NCBI RefSeq assembly: GCF_029392095.1
Contig: NZ_CP113930.1
Coordinates: 806,001-870,000, forward strand
Origin: Lactobacillus sp. ESL0700
Lineage (GTDB): Bacteria > Bacillota > Bacilli > Lactobacillales > Lactobacillaceae
Reading direction: 5' to 3'
DNA length: 64,000 bases
A model generated the notes under the pieces. That model was not told where the DNA came from and did no database searches. It saw only the letters and a list, made by a program, of their open reading frames with translations. The position numbers and the translations under genes are program-made. Below are positions 35,058 through 43,526 of this stretch, one piece after another; position 1 is the first letter of the stretch; each line of letters starts with the position of its first letter.

Positions 35058-35129
35058 TGGGATATAGCCAAATGGTAAGGCACAGGTTTCTGGTTCCTGC
35101 ATGTTTCGGTTCGAGCCCGGATATCCCAA
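35058..35129 (+). tRNA. tRNA-Gln (anticodon CUG)
   Basis: A 72-nt cloverleaf: acceptor TGGGATA/TATCCCA (the U1-A72 pair is typical of tRNA-Gln), D-arm GCC/GGC, anticodon stem CAGGT/TCCTG with a U31-U39 mismatch, loop TTCTGGT (anticodon CUG, codon CAG), T-arm TTCGG/CCGGA with loop TTCGAGC, discriminator A. CCA is not encoded. It is 9 bp behind tRNA-Glu and shares its promoter and terminator. Confidence 0.88.
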
Positions 35130-35140
35130 TATTCATGATT

Positions 35141-35186
35141 TGTCTTAGTTTCAACTAGCTTAAAGCGTTGATACTAAGGCATTTTT
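35141..35186 (+). terminator. Terminator after the tRNA pair
   Basis: TGTCTTAGTTTCAAC / GTTGATACTAAGGCA (15 positions, one mismatch and wobbles) followed by TTTTTATTTTT. Confidence 0.85.
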
Positions 35187-35320
35187 ATTTTTTACGATTT
35201 TTTGAAATTAACTGAAATCAACCGAAAAAGCATAAATCAGTGCAAAATTCGGTGCAAAATTTTTGGCAATGATGGATTAATCAAAATATCTTAAAATTGG
35301 TCTAGTTGCATGCTGAAAAG

Positions 35321-35400
35321 TGCTATAATATCAAGTGTTCAGAGATTTAATTATCTATTAGCTTAGATATCTCAAGAAGCCTAAAAAGGCTTCTTTTTTT
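35321..35400 (+). ncRNA. Short promoter-terminator transcription unit, no ORF
   Basis: An extended -10 (TGCTATAAT, 35321-35329) is followed after about 45 bases by the strong terminator AGAAGCC/GGCTTCT and T9 (35375-35400). The predicted RNA is about 65 nt and has a GAGAT...ATCTC stem before the terminator. It has no start codon with an RBS. Its size and form resemble antisense RNAs of Fst-type toxin systems, but I found no matching toxin on the opposite strand. Confidence 0.4.
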
Positions 35401-35409
35401 GTCAAAAAT

Positions 35410-35496
35410 CGGCGATTAGGTTACAACATTAGCTGCATCCCTTTAGGGTGTTAAATTGTTTACAGGGGGCCTGTGATTTACCGCCCCCTATCGCCG
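35410..35496. ncRNA. Predicted three-way-junction RNA fold
   Basis: CGGCGAT (35410-35416) pairs with ATCGCCG (35490-35496), enclosing a hairpin with CATCCC/GGGTG arms and the strong hairpin GGGGGC/GCCCCC (35465-35488). There is no coding potential here. Both strands can fold, so the direction is not known. It does not match a riboswitch or T-box that I recognise. Confidence 0.3.
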
Positions 35497-35550
35497 TAAA
35501 CCTTGTGGGGCAACGAAACGTTACTGTATTATTTTACACGGTATCAAAAA

Positions 35551-35572
35551 ATCCTCTGCGTTAACAGAGGAT
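35551..35572 (-). terminator. Hairpin, terminator on the minus strand
   Basis: ATCCTCTG/CAGAGGAT with a six-base loop. On the minus strand it is followed by TTTTTT, so it could end an antisense transcript that has crossed the toxin candidate. Confidence 0.6.
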
Positions 35573-35626
35573 CATTTTAATGATTGCCTAAAGTAATCGG
35601 CTTTAGGACTTTACAAGGTTTGAGCC

Positions 35627-35722
35627 TTGCAGAGCTTTATAGTTGGTTTAGTATCTGGAATACTCGCCAACATTATTTCTGAACTGATTTTGGATTACTT
35701 CCAAAATCATAGTAAGCAATAA
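35627..35722 (+). CDS. Candidate type I toxin, small hydrophobic peptide (Fst-like)
   Basis: A 31-residue peptide from TTG 35627, with AAGG ten bases upstream and a stop just before that sets the maximum length. It starts MQSFIVGLVSGILANI, continues with ISELILDYF and ends QNHSKQ: one membrane-spanning helix and a short polar tail, the plan of Fst/Lpt-type toxins. The ORF is followed by a bidirectional terminator and flanked by direct repeats, as in the pAD1 par system. The minus strand carries a 51-codon frame across the same DNA, so coding is not proved. Too short for automated gene callers. Confidence 0.5.
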   Translation: MQSFIVGLVSGILANIISELILDYFQNHSKQ

Positions 35723-35727
35723 TTTTT

Positions 35728-35763
35728 AAAGGGATCATGTGGGTAATACCACTGTTCCTTTTT
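35728..35763. terminator. Bidirectional terminator of the toxin candidate
   Basis: The AAAGGGA...TCCTTTTT outer stem with an inner GTGG/CCAC stem and T-runs on both strands. It could serve both the toxin mRNA and a convergent antisense RNA. Confidence 0.6.
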
Positions 35764-35911
35764 ATGATAGCAGAAATGGTATTTGAGAGATAATAATTAG
35801 ATGCAAGTTCCCTTTTATCTAGTTTCATCCATGGTGTCCCATCTTGGCCAAATATGCCACAAAATTTTCATTTTCGGTAATTCCCAGTTTGCTTTTCTCC
35901 GTCCCAATTAA

Positions 35912-36076
35912 TCTTATCGTTTAAAATTTGCACGTGATGCTGTCGTTATTCATGATGGGGCTAAACATTGGCATGGCGTTGCTAAAGATTCATGGTTTAG
36001 TCACTTGGCAATTACGACAGGCTCAACGCAATGGCTTGAGCCGGTTGCTAATGATGAATATAACAAGTTGCCATAA
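35912..36076 (+). pseudogene. Cupin-domain protein, C-terminal remnant
   Basis: The frame from 35912 has no start codon or RBS but reads clear cupin sequence: VVIHDGAKHWHGVAKDSWF, SHLAI, then WLEPVANDEYNKLP and a stop. The conserved HWHG and the final H are those of the C-terminal cupin half in small cupin or carboxymuconolactone decarboxylase-like proteins. About 80 N-terminal residues are missing, so this is a decayed gene, possibly cut by the insertion of the RNA/toxin DNA upstream. Confidence 0.8.
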
Positions 36077-36085
36077 ATTTATTCT

Positions 36086-36126
36086 AAAAAAATGCAGTTC
36101 TTCATAAAGAGAGCTGCATTTTTTAA
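36086..36126. terminator. Bidirectional terminator before murT
   Basis: AAAAAAATGCAG...CTGCATTTTTT with an inner TCT/AGA extension. It lies 3 bp beyond the murT stop on the minus strand. Confidence 0.85.
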
Positions 36127-36129
36127 TTG

Positions 36130-37482
36130 TTACATACCTGCCTTAATGATTTTCTTTTCAGCCATTGTTTTACGCAAGGCGAGAAGAGCAGTATAGGTTG
36201 ATAAAATATAAACTTTTTTAGTTGGCAATTTGGCAATTTGCGCAATTAAGTCGTCATTATTTTCAGCTACGGTCATGTTAGCGGGATTAAAACCAGCAAC
36301 TTCTAACCTGAAGTGCATATCTTTACGACGCAATCCGCCAACAAGTACCTGCTTAATTTGCTTATGGTTAAGGTCCTCAAACTGGCCATCCCAAATCCAA
36401 GAGGTGTCAATCCCATCTGCGTGGTTGGCATTGAGCAGAGCGACCAGCGAATAATCTTCAGGCTCCGTGTTTAACATGTGGAGCACCTCGTCAAGACCCA
36501 CAGGATTTTTAACTAAAATCAGATCAATGTCCTTACCAGCATAATTAATTAATTCCTGCCGGCCAAAGACACGTTTGTTTTTGGCAAATGATTGTGCAAC
36601 CTCATCATCGCTTAGACCAAATTCACGAGCAACAGAATATGCGGCTAGAGCATTATAAATGTTATAAGTCCCGCCAATGTTGATTGTATAATCCTTAGCC
36701 CCCATTTGAAATGCCAATTGGTTAGGCGTTTGCTTAATAATTTTATTAACCCGATATTTTAATTCAGGCCGCTTGTAGCCGCAATGTGGGCAGAAAAAGT
36801 CACCTAGGTTAGCATAAATGCGGTCATGAAAGTGAATAACATGGTCGCACTTGGGACACAAGACGCCGTCAGTGTTCACTGGCGCCTTAGTATCGCTATC
36901 TTTTTGTTCAGAATCCAACTTAAACCCGTAGAATACCTTTTTATTAGGTAAGTCAACTGATGAAAAAATGCTGGCATCACCATTAGCGATAATTGTTGCT
37001 TGCGGCGCCAACTTAATCCCAGCAACTATTTTGTCATAAGTGGTGTAAATTTCGCCATATCTATCCATTTGGTCGCGAAAAATGTTGGTCAACACGTAAT
37101 AACTTGGGTGAACTAATTCAGTAACCATTTTGACATTGGCTTCATCAACCTCTAAGACCGCGATTTTGCGCGTCACCTTTTTCTGCTTATGGGCCAGGAA
37201 TGCTGTCACAATTCCTTGCTCCATGTTTGAGCCTGACGGATTAGTTAAAATATCGCCATATTTTTGCTTTAATGCGGCCACAATTAGAGATGTCGTCATT
37301 GTCTTGCCGTTAGTCCCAGTCACAATGACAGTTTCATAATCCCGAGCTAGAGCCTTTAACACCTGTGGGTCAATTTTCATTGCTAATTTACCGGGGAAAC
37401 TGGTGCCGCCTTTTAATACATTATGAAGAAACCAATAGCTTGATTTACCAGCTACCTTGGCAATTCCTGATTTTAGATTCAT
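36130..37482 (-). CDS. murT: Lipid II isoglutaminyl synthase, MurT subunit
   Basis: A 450-residue Mur-ligase-like protein that, with the amidotransferase GatD, amidates D-glutamate of lipid II in the cytoplasm. The ATP-binding loop is TGTNGKT (56-61). The family-specific zinc ribbon is CPKC...CPHC (around 205-235), and the C-terminal DUF1727 domain has ADGIDTSWIWDGQFEDL with the Asp thought to complete the GatD active site. RBS GAGGG precedes the ATG. No gatD is adjacent on either side, although the two genes commonly form an operon. An 18-bp palindrome lies 48 bp upstream over the probable promoter. Confidence 0.92.
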   Translation of the reverse strand: MNLKSGIAKVAGKSSYWFLHNVLKGGTSFPGKLAMKIDPQVLKALARDYETVIVTGTNGKTMTTSLIVAALKQKYGDILTNPSGSNMEQGIVTAFLAHKQKKVTRKIAVLEVDEANVKMVTELVHPSYYVLTNIFRDQMDRYGEIYTTYDKIVAGIKLAPQATIIANGDASIFSSVDLPNKKVFYGFKLDSEQKDSDTKAPVNTDGVLCPKCDHVIHFHDRIYANLGDFFCPHCGYKRPELKYRVNKIIKQTPNQLAFQMGAKDYTINIGGTYNIYNALAAYSVAREFGLSDDEVAQSFAKNKRVFGRQELINYAGKDIDLILVKNPVGLDEVLHMLNTEPEDYSLVALLNANHADGIDTSWIWDGQFEDLNHKQIKQVLVGGLRRKDMHFRLEVAGFNPANMTVAENNDDLIAQIAKLPTKKVYILSTYTALLALRKTMAEKKIIKAGM

Positions 37483-37529
37483 CTTTATCCCTCACTTTAA
37501 AATCATTATAACTATAGCATAGCACCGAG

Positions 37530-37547
37530 GTGAAAACGAGTTTTCAC
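37530..37547. promoter_or_regulatory. Perfect palindrome between divergent murT and tdk
   Basis: GTGAAAACGAGTTTTCAC has two perfect 8-bp arms around GA. On the minus strand it overlaps the -35 region of a probable murT promoter (TATAAT at 37505-37510 or TGCTATAGT just upstream). It is a good candidate operator. It is two bases longer than a cre site, so CcpA binding is doubtful. Confidence 0.55.
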
Positions 37548-37627
37548 GACAATTTAACTGCACATAATTTGATTTTCATCTATACTAGTTAAGTTAGGTG
37601 AATTTAATTTAAACAAAGGAGCAAAAA

Positions 37628-38239
37628 ATGGCACAATTATTTTTTCACTATGGCGCGATGAGTAGTGGCAAAACAATTGAAATTCTTAAAGATACGCATA
37701 ACTATGAGGCCCAGGGGCGAAAGATTGCGCTGATGACGAGCGGTGTTGATAATCGCAGTGGTGTTGGCACAGTTGCTTCAAGAATTGGTCTTCACCGTGC
37801 GGCCGTTCCGATTGAGCCAGAGACGAATATTTTTGAATATATCAAAAAACTAAACGCTGAGGACCAAAAGCGCGGCGATGGTTCGATTGCCTGTGTCTTT
37901 ATTGATGAAGCGCAATTTTTAGAGCGGCATCATGTCTTAGAATGTGCCAGAATTGTTGATGAACTTAAGATTCCGGTAATGACTTTTGGACTTAAGAATG
38001 ATTTTCAAAATAAATTGTTTGAGGGTAGTAAAAACCTCCTGATTTTTGCAGATAAAATTAAGGAAATCAAAACAATTTGCCACTATTGCGGCCGTAAGGC
38101 TACAATGAACTTGCGGATTCACGATGGTCAACCTGTTTATGAGGGTGAGCAAGTGCAAATTGGTGGCGACGAAAGTTATTATCCTGTTTGCCGGTTTCAT
38201 TATTTTCACCCGGGAAAGCTTAGAACAAGAGAGGAATAG
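37628..38239 (+). CDS. tdk: Thymidine kinase
   Basis: A 203-residue type II thymidine kinase that salvages thymidine to dTMP. P-loop GAMSSGKT (9-16), catalytic region FIDEAQFLE, lasso segment MTFGLKNDF and the zinc site CHYCGRKA with later CRFHYF are present. RBS AAAGGAGC precedes the ATG. prfA follows after 5 bp, the usual Firmicute order tdk-prfA-prmC. Confidence 0.96.
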   Translation: MAQLFFHYGAMSSGKTIEILKDTHNYEAQGRKIALMTSGVDNRSGVGTVASRIGLHRAAVPIEPETNIFEYIKKLNAEDQKRGDGSIACVFIDEAQFLERHHVLECARIVDELKIPVMTFGLKNDFQNKLFEGSKNLLIFADKIKEIKTICHYCGRKATMNLRIHDGQPVYEGEQVQIGGDESYYPVCRFHYFHPGKLRTREE

Positions 38240-38244
38240 ATAAT

Positions 38245-39333
38245 ATGGATAAAGTTATGGCGCAGCTTGAAGGGCTGGTAGCCCATTATGAAGAGCTTCA
38301 AGAAATGATGGCCGACCCAGAAGTCATCAGTGATACCAAGCGCTACATGGAAATCTCAAAAGAAGAGGCAGATTTGCGCGATGTCGTGCAAAAATACCAA
38401 AAATATAAGGCAGACAAGCAAGAGATTGCCGATAATAAGGAAATTATTTCAAGTGAAAGTGACAGCGACCTAGTTGACATGGCTAAGGAAGAAAATCACG
38501 ATCTTGAACAAGAAATCGGCGAATTGGAAGACCAAATCAAAATATTGATGCTGCCAAAAGACCCTAATGATGATAAGGATATTATCATGGAAATTCGCGG
38601 TGCTGCTGGTGGTGACGAAGCCTCATTATTTGCCGGTGATTTGCTCAGAATGTATGAAAAATACGCTGAACGACAAAATTGGCAAGTATCAATAGTTGAT
38701 AGTGAACCAACAGAAGTAGGCGGCTATAAGCGGATTGCCATTATGATTACCGGTGACAAAGTTTATTCTAAGCTCAAGTACGAAAACGGTGCGCACCGAG
38801 TACAACGGGTACCGGTAACTGAGTCACAAGGTCGGGTTCATACGTCGACTGCGACTGTTGCGGTTATGCCTGAATATGAGCAGGTAGATTTGGATCTTGA
38901 TCCTAAGGATATTCGGGTTGATGTTTATCGTTCAAGTGGTGCCGGTGGTCAGCATATTAACAAGACTTCTAGTGCCGTTCGAATGACGCACTTGCCAACG
39001 GGGATTGTTGTTGCCATGCAGGATCAACGTAGTCAGCAACAGAACCGGGAAAAGGCGATGCAAATTCTGAAGTCACGGGTTTATGACTATTATGAAAGCC
39101 AAAATCGTGACCAATATGATGCTAAAAGAAAGAACGCCGTTGGTACTGGTGACCGTTCAGAGCGGATTCGGACTTATAATTACCCGCAAAACCGGGTAAC
39201 TGATCACCGAATTGGTTTTACTTTAAATAAACTTGACCGAGTAATGAACGGCGAACTGGATGAAATTATCGATGCTTTAATTTTATATAACCAAACTAAG
39301 CAATTAGAGGAGCTGGCTGATCAAAATGCCTAA
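38245..39333 (+). CDS. prfA: Peptide chain release factor 1
   Basis: A 362-residue RF1 that recognises UAA/UAG and triggers peptide release. The GGQ loop appears in [17 protein letters not shown] around residue 230, and the gene ends inside prmC with an 8-bp overlap. The length and domain order are canonical. The adjacent PrmC should methylate the GGQ glutamine. Confidence 0.97.
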   Translation: MDKVMAQLEGLVAHYEELQEMMADPEVISDTKRYMEISKEEADLRDVVQKYQKYKADKQEIADNKEIISSESDSDLVDMAKEENHDLEQEIGELEDQIKILMLPKDPNDDKDIIMEIRGAAGGDEASLFAGDLLRMYEKYAERQNWQVSIVDSEPTEVGGYKRIAIMITGDKVYSKLKYENGAHRVQRVPVTESQGRVHTSTATVAVMPEYEQVDLDLDPKDIRVDVYRSSGAGGQHINKTSSAVRMTHLPTGIVVAMQDQRSQQQNREKAMQILKSRVYDYYESQNRDQYDAKRKNAVGTGDRSERIRTYNYPQNRVTDHRIGFTLNKLDRVMNGELDEIIDALILYNQTKQLEELADQNA

Positions 39334-40174
39334 AATTACAACACTGCGAGATTTACAAATTTGGTCTGTTGAAACTGCACCAGATGCAAGGCCTGAAGAT
39401 GTGGAATACTTGCTGGCTGAAAGATTAAATTTAACGCCCAGTGAGTATGCCCTAAAGCATGATTTACAATTAACGCCTGAGCAATTGAAGCAAGCACAAA
39501 AAGATGTTAATAAACTAGCTAAGGGAATGTCGCCGCAATACATTTTGGGCTATGCCTGGTTTTACGGCTATAAAATCATGGTTCAACATGGGGTTTTGAT
39601 TCCACGCTTTGAAACTGAAGAGCTAGTTAACTGGGCGCTAGATCATCTGCAATCAGGTGATAAGGTGTTGGATTTGGGGACAGGCTCCGGCTGCATTACG
39701 GTTGCTTTAGCTAAAGAAGCTGCAAGCAAGGGCATTACTGACCTAGATTTATACGCTTCAGATGTTACCGATGCAGCATTGCGAACTAGCGAGGAGAACT
39801 TTGTCACCTATGACCTTGACGTAACAACACGTAAAGCCAATGTCTTAATTGGCCTTGAGAAGTTTGATCTGATTATTTCTAATCCTCCTTATATTAAGGA
39901 AACAGAAAAAAATCTCATGGACCAAAATGTCTTGCAAAACGAACCTAAAGAAGCACTATTTGGCGGGAAAAATGGCTTAGACTTTTACCAAAAATTTGCC
40001 AAACAAGTTCGGGAGCATTTAAATAGTCATGGTGAGTTCTTCCTAGAGTATGGCTTTAGCGAAAAGGAGCAGTTAAGCGAATTATTTGCTAAAGAGTTGC
40101 CAGACTTTACGGTTGAGTTTAAAAATGACATGGCAGGTAAGCCACGCATGGTTTATGGAAAGTGGAATAAGTAG
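39326..40174 (+). CDS. prmC: Release factor glutamine methyltransferase
   Basis: A 282-residue SAM-dependent methyltransferase that N5-methylates the GGQ glutamine of release factors. SAM motif [15 protein letters not shown] and the catalytic NPPYI are intact, and the N-terminal helical domain (residues 1-80) is present. It overlaps prfA by 8 bp and abuts tsaC without a gap, so the three form one operon. Confidence 0.96.
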   Translation: MPKITTLRDLQIWSVETAPDARPEDVEYLLAERLNLTPSEYALKHDLQLTPEQLKQAQKDVNKLAKGMSPQYILGYAWFYGYKIMVQHGVLIPRFETEELVNWALDHLQSGDKVLDLGTGSGCITVALAKEAASKGITDLDLYASDVTDAALRTSEENFVTYDLDVTTRKANVLIGLEKFDLIISNPPYIKETEKNLMDQNVLQNEPKEALFGGKNGLDFYQKFAKQVREHLNSHGEFFLEYGFSEKEQLSELFAKELPDFTVEFKNDMAGKPRMVYGKWNK

Positions 40175-41179
40175 ATGGAAACGAAAATTTTTTCAGAAGG
40201 ACAAATTGATGATGCAGTCAAATTGCTAGCTGCAGGTGAATTAGTCGCTTTTCCAACGGAAACGGTTTATGGCCTGGGAGCAATTGCCACTAATGAAAAG
40301 TCCGTCAAGGGTGTTTATGCAGCTAAGGGGCGACCAAGTGACAATCCGTTAATTGTGACGGTTTCAGACGCTGAAATGATGGCAAGATATGCCAAAGAAG
40401 TGCCAGAACGGGCAAAAAAGTTAATTAAGCACTTTTGGCCAGGCCCATTAACATTGTTGCTTTTTGTTAAGCCTAGTAGCCTGCCTAGCGCTGTTACTGG
40501 CGGTCTTGACACAGTTGCCTTTCGCTGCCCCGATGACAAGCTGACCCATGATTTAATTGCCAAGTTGGGTTATCCGATTGTGGGGCCGTCAGCCAATACA
40601 TCAACTAAGCCTAGTCCGACAACTGCACAACATGTTTATCATGATCTTAAGGGCAAAATTGCTGGTATCATTGATGGCGGAGAGACAAGAGTTGGATTAG
40701 AATCAACGATTATTGACTTGTCAGTTGCGACTCCGATTGTTTTGCGTCCCGGCGAGATTACTCCGGAAGAGCTAAGTGCAGTTTTGGGAGAAAAGGTACT
40801 GATTAACACCGGCAAGGTTTCTGATCAGGATGTACCAAAGGCACCAGGGATGAAGTACCGGCACTATGCACCTGCTGCTCCTGTAGTGGTAGTTGATGAT
40901 GCTAAAGACTTTGCGCAGATTAATTTTGATAAAACAACAGGCGTGATGGCTCTTGATGCTGAATTAGCTAAAATTTCTGCACCAGAAGAAAATAAATTTA
41001 GCTTAGGGCAAAATTTAGCCGACGCTGATCATAATTTGTTTGGCGGCCTACGTTATTTTGACGATAAAAAGGACATCAAACAGATCTTTGTCCAAGGCTT
41101 CAGTGGTAGTGAAGCAACTTTAGCTTATATGAATAGACTAAATAAGGCTGCTGCTGGGCACCACTACCAAGCAAATTAA
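40175..41179 (+). CDS. L-threonylcarbamoyladenylate synthase (Sua5 type)
   Basis: A 334-residue enzyme making threonylcarbamoyl-AMP for the t6A37 modification of ANN-reading tRNAs. The YrdC domain has VAFPTETVYGLGA and KGRPSDNPLIV, KRFWPGPLT-type sequence (KHFWPGPLT) and VGPSANTS. A C-terminal Sua5 domain follows the linker APGMKYRHYAPAAPV, which distinguishes the long Sua5 form from short TsaC. It directly follows prmC. Sometimes annotated tsaC or ywlC. Confidence 0.94.
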   Translation: METKIFSEGQIDDAVKLLAAGELVAFPTETVYGLGAIATNEKSVKGVYAAKGRPSDNPLIVTVSDAEMMARYAKEVPERAKKLIKHFWPGPLTLLLFVKPSSLPSAVTGGLDTVAFRCPDDKLTHDLIAKLGYPIVGPSANTSTKPSPTTAQHVYHDLKGKIAGIIDGGETRVGLESTIIDLSVATPIVLRPGEITPEELSAVLGEKVLINTGKVSDQDVPKAPGMKYRHYAPAAPVVVVDDAKDFAQINFDKTTGVMALDAELAKISAPEENKFSLGQNLADADHNLFGGLRYFDDKKDIKQIFVQGFSGSEATLAYMNRLNKAAAGHHYQAN

Positions 41180-41264
41180 AAAATTACTAGCAAAGGACTT
41201 TAAACCCTCTGCCGTTTTGATTAAAATACTTGTTAAGTATGATTTATATTTTTAGGAGGAAATT

Positions 41265-41894
41265 ATGGGCAAATTTACAGTTTTGGATCACCCATTGATT
41301 CAGCACAAGTTAACCATTATCAGACGTAAGGAAACGAGTTCTAACGAATTTCGCCGGATTGTCGGTGAAATTGGTGGTCTTATGACTTATGAAATCACCA
41401 GAGATTTGCCATTAAAGGATGTTGAGATTGAAACACCAATTGGCAAGACTACGCAGAAGGAAATTGCCGGCAAAAAAATGACGATTGTGCCAATCTTGCG
41501 TGCTGGTATTGGGATGCTTAACGGTGTAATGGAAATGATTCCGTCAGCTAAGGTTGGCGTTATTGGGATGTACCGTGATGAAGAAACTTTGAAGCCACAT
41601 GAATATTTCTGCAAGATGCCAAAGGATATTGCAGAACGTGAATGCTTGGTTGTCGACCCAATGCTTGCCACTGGTGGTTCAGCTAATATGGCTATTGGTG
41701 CTTTGAAGAAGCGCGGCGTTAAGGATATTAAGTTAGCTGTCTTAGTTGCTGCACCAGAAGGTGTTAAGGCAATTCAAGAAGAAAATCCAGACGTTGATAT
41801 TTATGCCGCAGCCGAAGATAAAGAATTATTGCCAAACGGCTATATTTTCCCAGGTCTTGGCGATGCTGGTGACCGGCTATTTGGAACTAAATAG
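41265..41894 (+). CDS. upp: Uracil phosphoribosyltransferase
   Basis: A 209-residue salvage enzyme converting uracil + PRPP to UMP. The PRPP-binding motif [19 protein letters not shown] and the C-terminal uracil-binding [13 protein letters not shown] are diagnostic. RBS AGGAGGAAA lies upstream. Its position just before the ATP synthase operon is the usual one in Firmicutes. Confidence 0.97.
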   Translation: MGKFTVLDHPLIQHKLTIIRRKETSSNEFRRIVGEIGGLMTYEITRDLPLKDVEIETPIGKTTQKEIAGKKMTIVPILRAGIGMLNGVMEMIPSAKVGVIGMYRDEETLKPHEYFCKMPKDIAERECLVVDPMLATGGSANMAIGALKKRGVKDIKLAVLVAAPEGVKAIQEENPDVDIYAAAEDKELLPNGYIFPGLGDAGDRLFGTK

Positions 41895-42013
41895 TCTTGC
41901 ATTTGGCAAATTAATTTTAGAATTCGCTTACAATTTTTCACAAAATTAATGTTTGGTGTTAATATTGTATGAGTGTTCGATAATTGAGCACAGGAAGGGA
42001 GGTCCGCGAAGTA

Positions 42014-42727
42014 ATGGAGAAATCATTTGTTTTTAAATTCTTGGGCTTAACCTTTGATCTTACTGGGATCATTGGCTCAACTTTAATGGCAGCAGTGGTT
42101 TTATTTGTCTGTATTTGGCTTTCACGTAAAGTTGAAATGAAACCAAACAAAAAGCAAAATGTGCTAGAGTATCTACTTGATTTCACAGATAACATTGTTA
42201 AAGATAATGTTGGCGATCAAGATGCACAGAAGCACTTGTCACTTTATGCTTTTGTTTTGTTTCTCTTCATCTGGTTTATGAACATGCTTGGCTTGTTCAT
42301 GGAAGTCAAAGCTGGTGACTACATGTTTGTTAAGTCACCAACAGCTGACCCAGTGACGACAATGTCGTTTGCAATGATGACCTTGCTTCTATCATTCACG
42401 TTTGGAATGCAAAAGTTCGGCGTTGGTGGATATTGGCGCAATTACGCTTCACCAGTTGGTTTTTTGTTCCCAATCAATATGATTGAGGAAATTACTAACT
42501 TTTTGACGTTGTCCTTGCGTTTATACGGGAATATCTATGCTGGTGAAGTTTTGCTAACATTAATTGGAAATAGTTTAGCTCCAAGCTTTGGTATTTCTAC
42601 GTTAATTTTAGCTGCGCCGCTTGCAATGATTTGGCAAGGTTTCTCTGTCTTCATTGGCTCTATCCAGGCATATGTTTTCGTAACTTTGTCAATGGTTTAC
42701 ATTGGGAAAAAGGTTACAAAGGAATAA
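42014..42727 (+). CDS. atpB: ATP synthase F0 subunit a
   Basis: A 237-residue membrane subunit forming the proton half-channels against the c-ring. The essential Arg lies in LTLSLRLYGNIYAGEV. The start is ATG 42014; GGGAGG at 41997-42002 is a slightly distant RBS, and an upstream TTG at 41984 would add ten residues that precede and overlap that RBS. It opens the eight-gene operon atpBEFHAGDC. In fermenting lactobacilli the complex mainly hydrolyses ATP to pump protons out. Confidence 0.95.
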   Translation: MEKSFVFKFLGLTFDLTGIIGSTLMAAVVLFVCIWLSRKVEMKPNKKQNVLEYLLDFTDNIVKDNVGDQDAQKHLSLYAFVLFLFIWFMNMLGLFMEVKAGDYMFVKSPTADPVTTMSFAMMTLLLSFTFGMQKFGVGGYWRNYASPVGFLFPINMIEEITNFLTLSLRLYGNIYAGEVLLTLIGNSLAPSFGISTLILAAPLAMIWQGFSVFIGSIQAYVFVTLSMVYIGKKVTKE

Positions 42728-42746
42728 TTTTTTTGGAGGTTAAAAT

Positions 42747-42971
42747 ATGTCACAAGCTTTTAAATATTTAGCTGCAGCACTTGCAGCAGGAATCGCTGCT
42801 TTAGCTGCTTCTTGGGGTAACGGAAAAGTTATTACTAAGACAATTGAAAGCATGGCTCGTCAACCAGAAAGTGCTGGTAATTTAAGATCAACAATGTTTA
42901 TCGGTGTTGGTTTGATTGAAGCCGTTCCTATTTTGGCAGTCGTTGTTGCGTTCCTGATTCTCTTCCTTTAA
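42747..42971 (+). CDS. atpE: ATP synthase F0 subunit c
   Basis: A 74-residue two-helix proteolipid that forms the rotating c-ring. The proton-carrying carboxylate is E58 in [10 protein letters not shown]; the polar loop MARQPE contacts the F1 stalk. The first helix shows the glycine/alanine repeat ([14 protein letters not shown]). RBS TGGAGGT. Confidence 0.97.
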   Translation: MSQAFKYLAAALAAGIAALAASWGNGKVITKTIESMARQPESAGNLRSTMFIGVGLIEAVPILAVVVAFLILFL

Positions 42972-43017
42972 TTTTTTTACTAAAAGATTTAGGTTGAAAA
43001 AGAGAGAAGGGCAGTAA

Positions 43018-43526
43018 ATGACATTTCAAACTTTATTTGCAGCCTCAGGTCATATTTATCTTGGTAATACCCTTTGGTATTTAATTGTTTTTGCAATTTT
43101 GCTTGCTTTAGTTAAGCATTATGCTTGGGGACCAGTCTCCGACATGATGGAGAAACGGCGCCAAAAGGTAATTAATGATTTGGATTCAGCTGCAAGCGAT
43201 CGTAAAAAAGCTGAAATTTTAGCTAATGAGCGTGAAGCTGCCTTGAAGAATTCAAGACAAGAGGCAACTCAGATTCTCTCTGATGCAAAGGCTAATGCGG
43301 AAAAGACAAGCAGCAAGATTGTGGCTGATGCCAATAACGATGCTGCTTCAATTCACGATAAAGCTAAGGCTGATGCTGCTCAAGCAAAAGTTGATGCTTT
43401 GAATGAAGCACGCGGTCAAGTTGCAGATATTTCTGTAGCAATTGCTGAAAAGGTAATTGCCAAGAATTTATCTGCTGCTGACCAAAAAGATTTAGTCGAT
43501 CAATTCATTAAGGGGCTGAATGAATA

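Larger units (their letters stand above)
35577..35776. repeat. Imperfect direct repeats flanking the toxin candidate
   Basis: TTAATGATTGCCTAAA (35577-35592) and TTTATGATAGCAGAAA (35761-35776) agree at 12 of 16 positions. One lies in the 5' leader of the small ORF and the other just beyond its terminator, the DRa/DRb layout used for RNA-RNA pairing in par/Fst loci. Confidence 0.4.

Noticed and set aside
35728-35763. Possible T-box element (GTGGGTAATACCAC before a terminator)
   Set aside because: The conserved 14-nt T-box sequence is not matched, there is no specifier stem-loop upstream, and no aminoacyl-tRNA or amino-acid gene follows.
37530-37547. Reading the murT-tdk palindrome as a cre site
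   Set aside because: The arms match TGAAAAC/GTTTTCA, but the centre is two bases too long for the CcpA consensus. It is listed only as an unassigned operator candidate.
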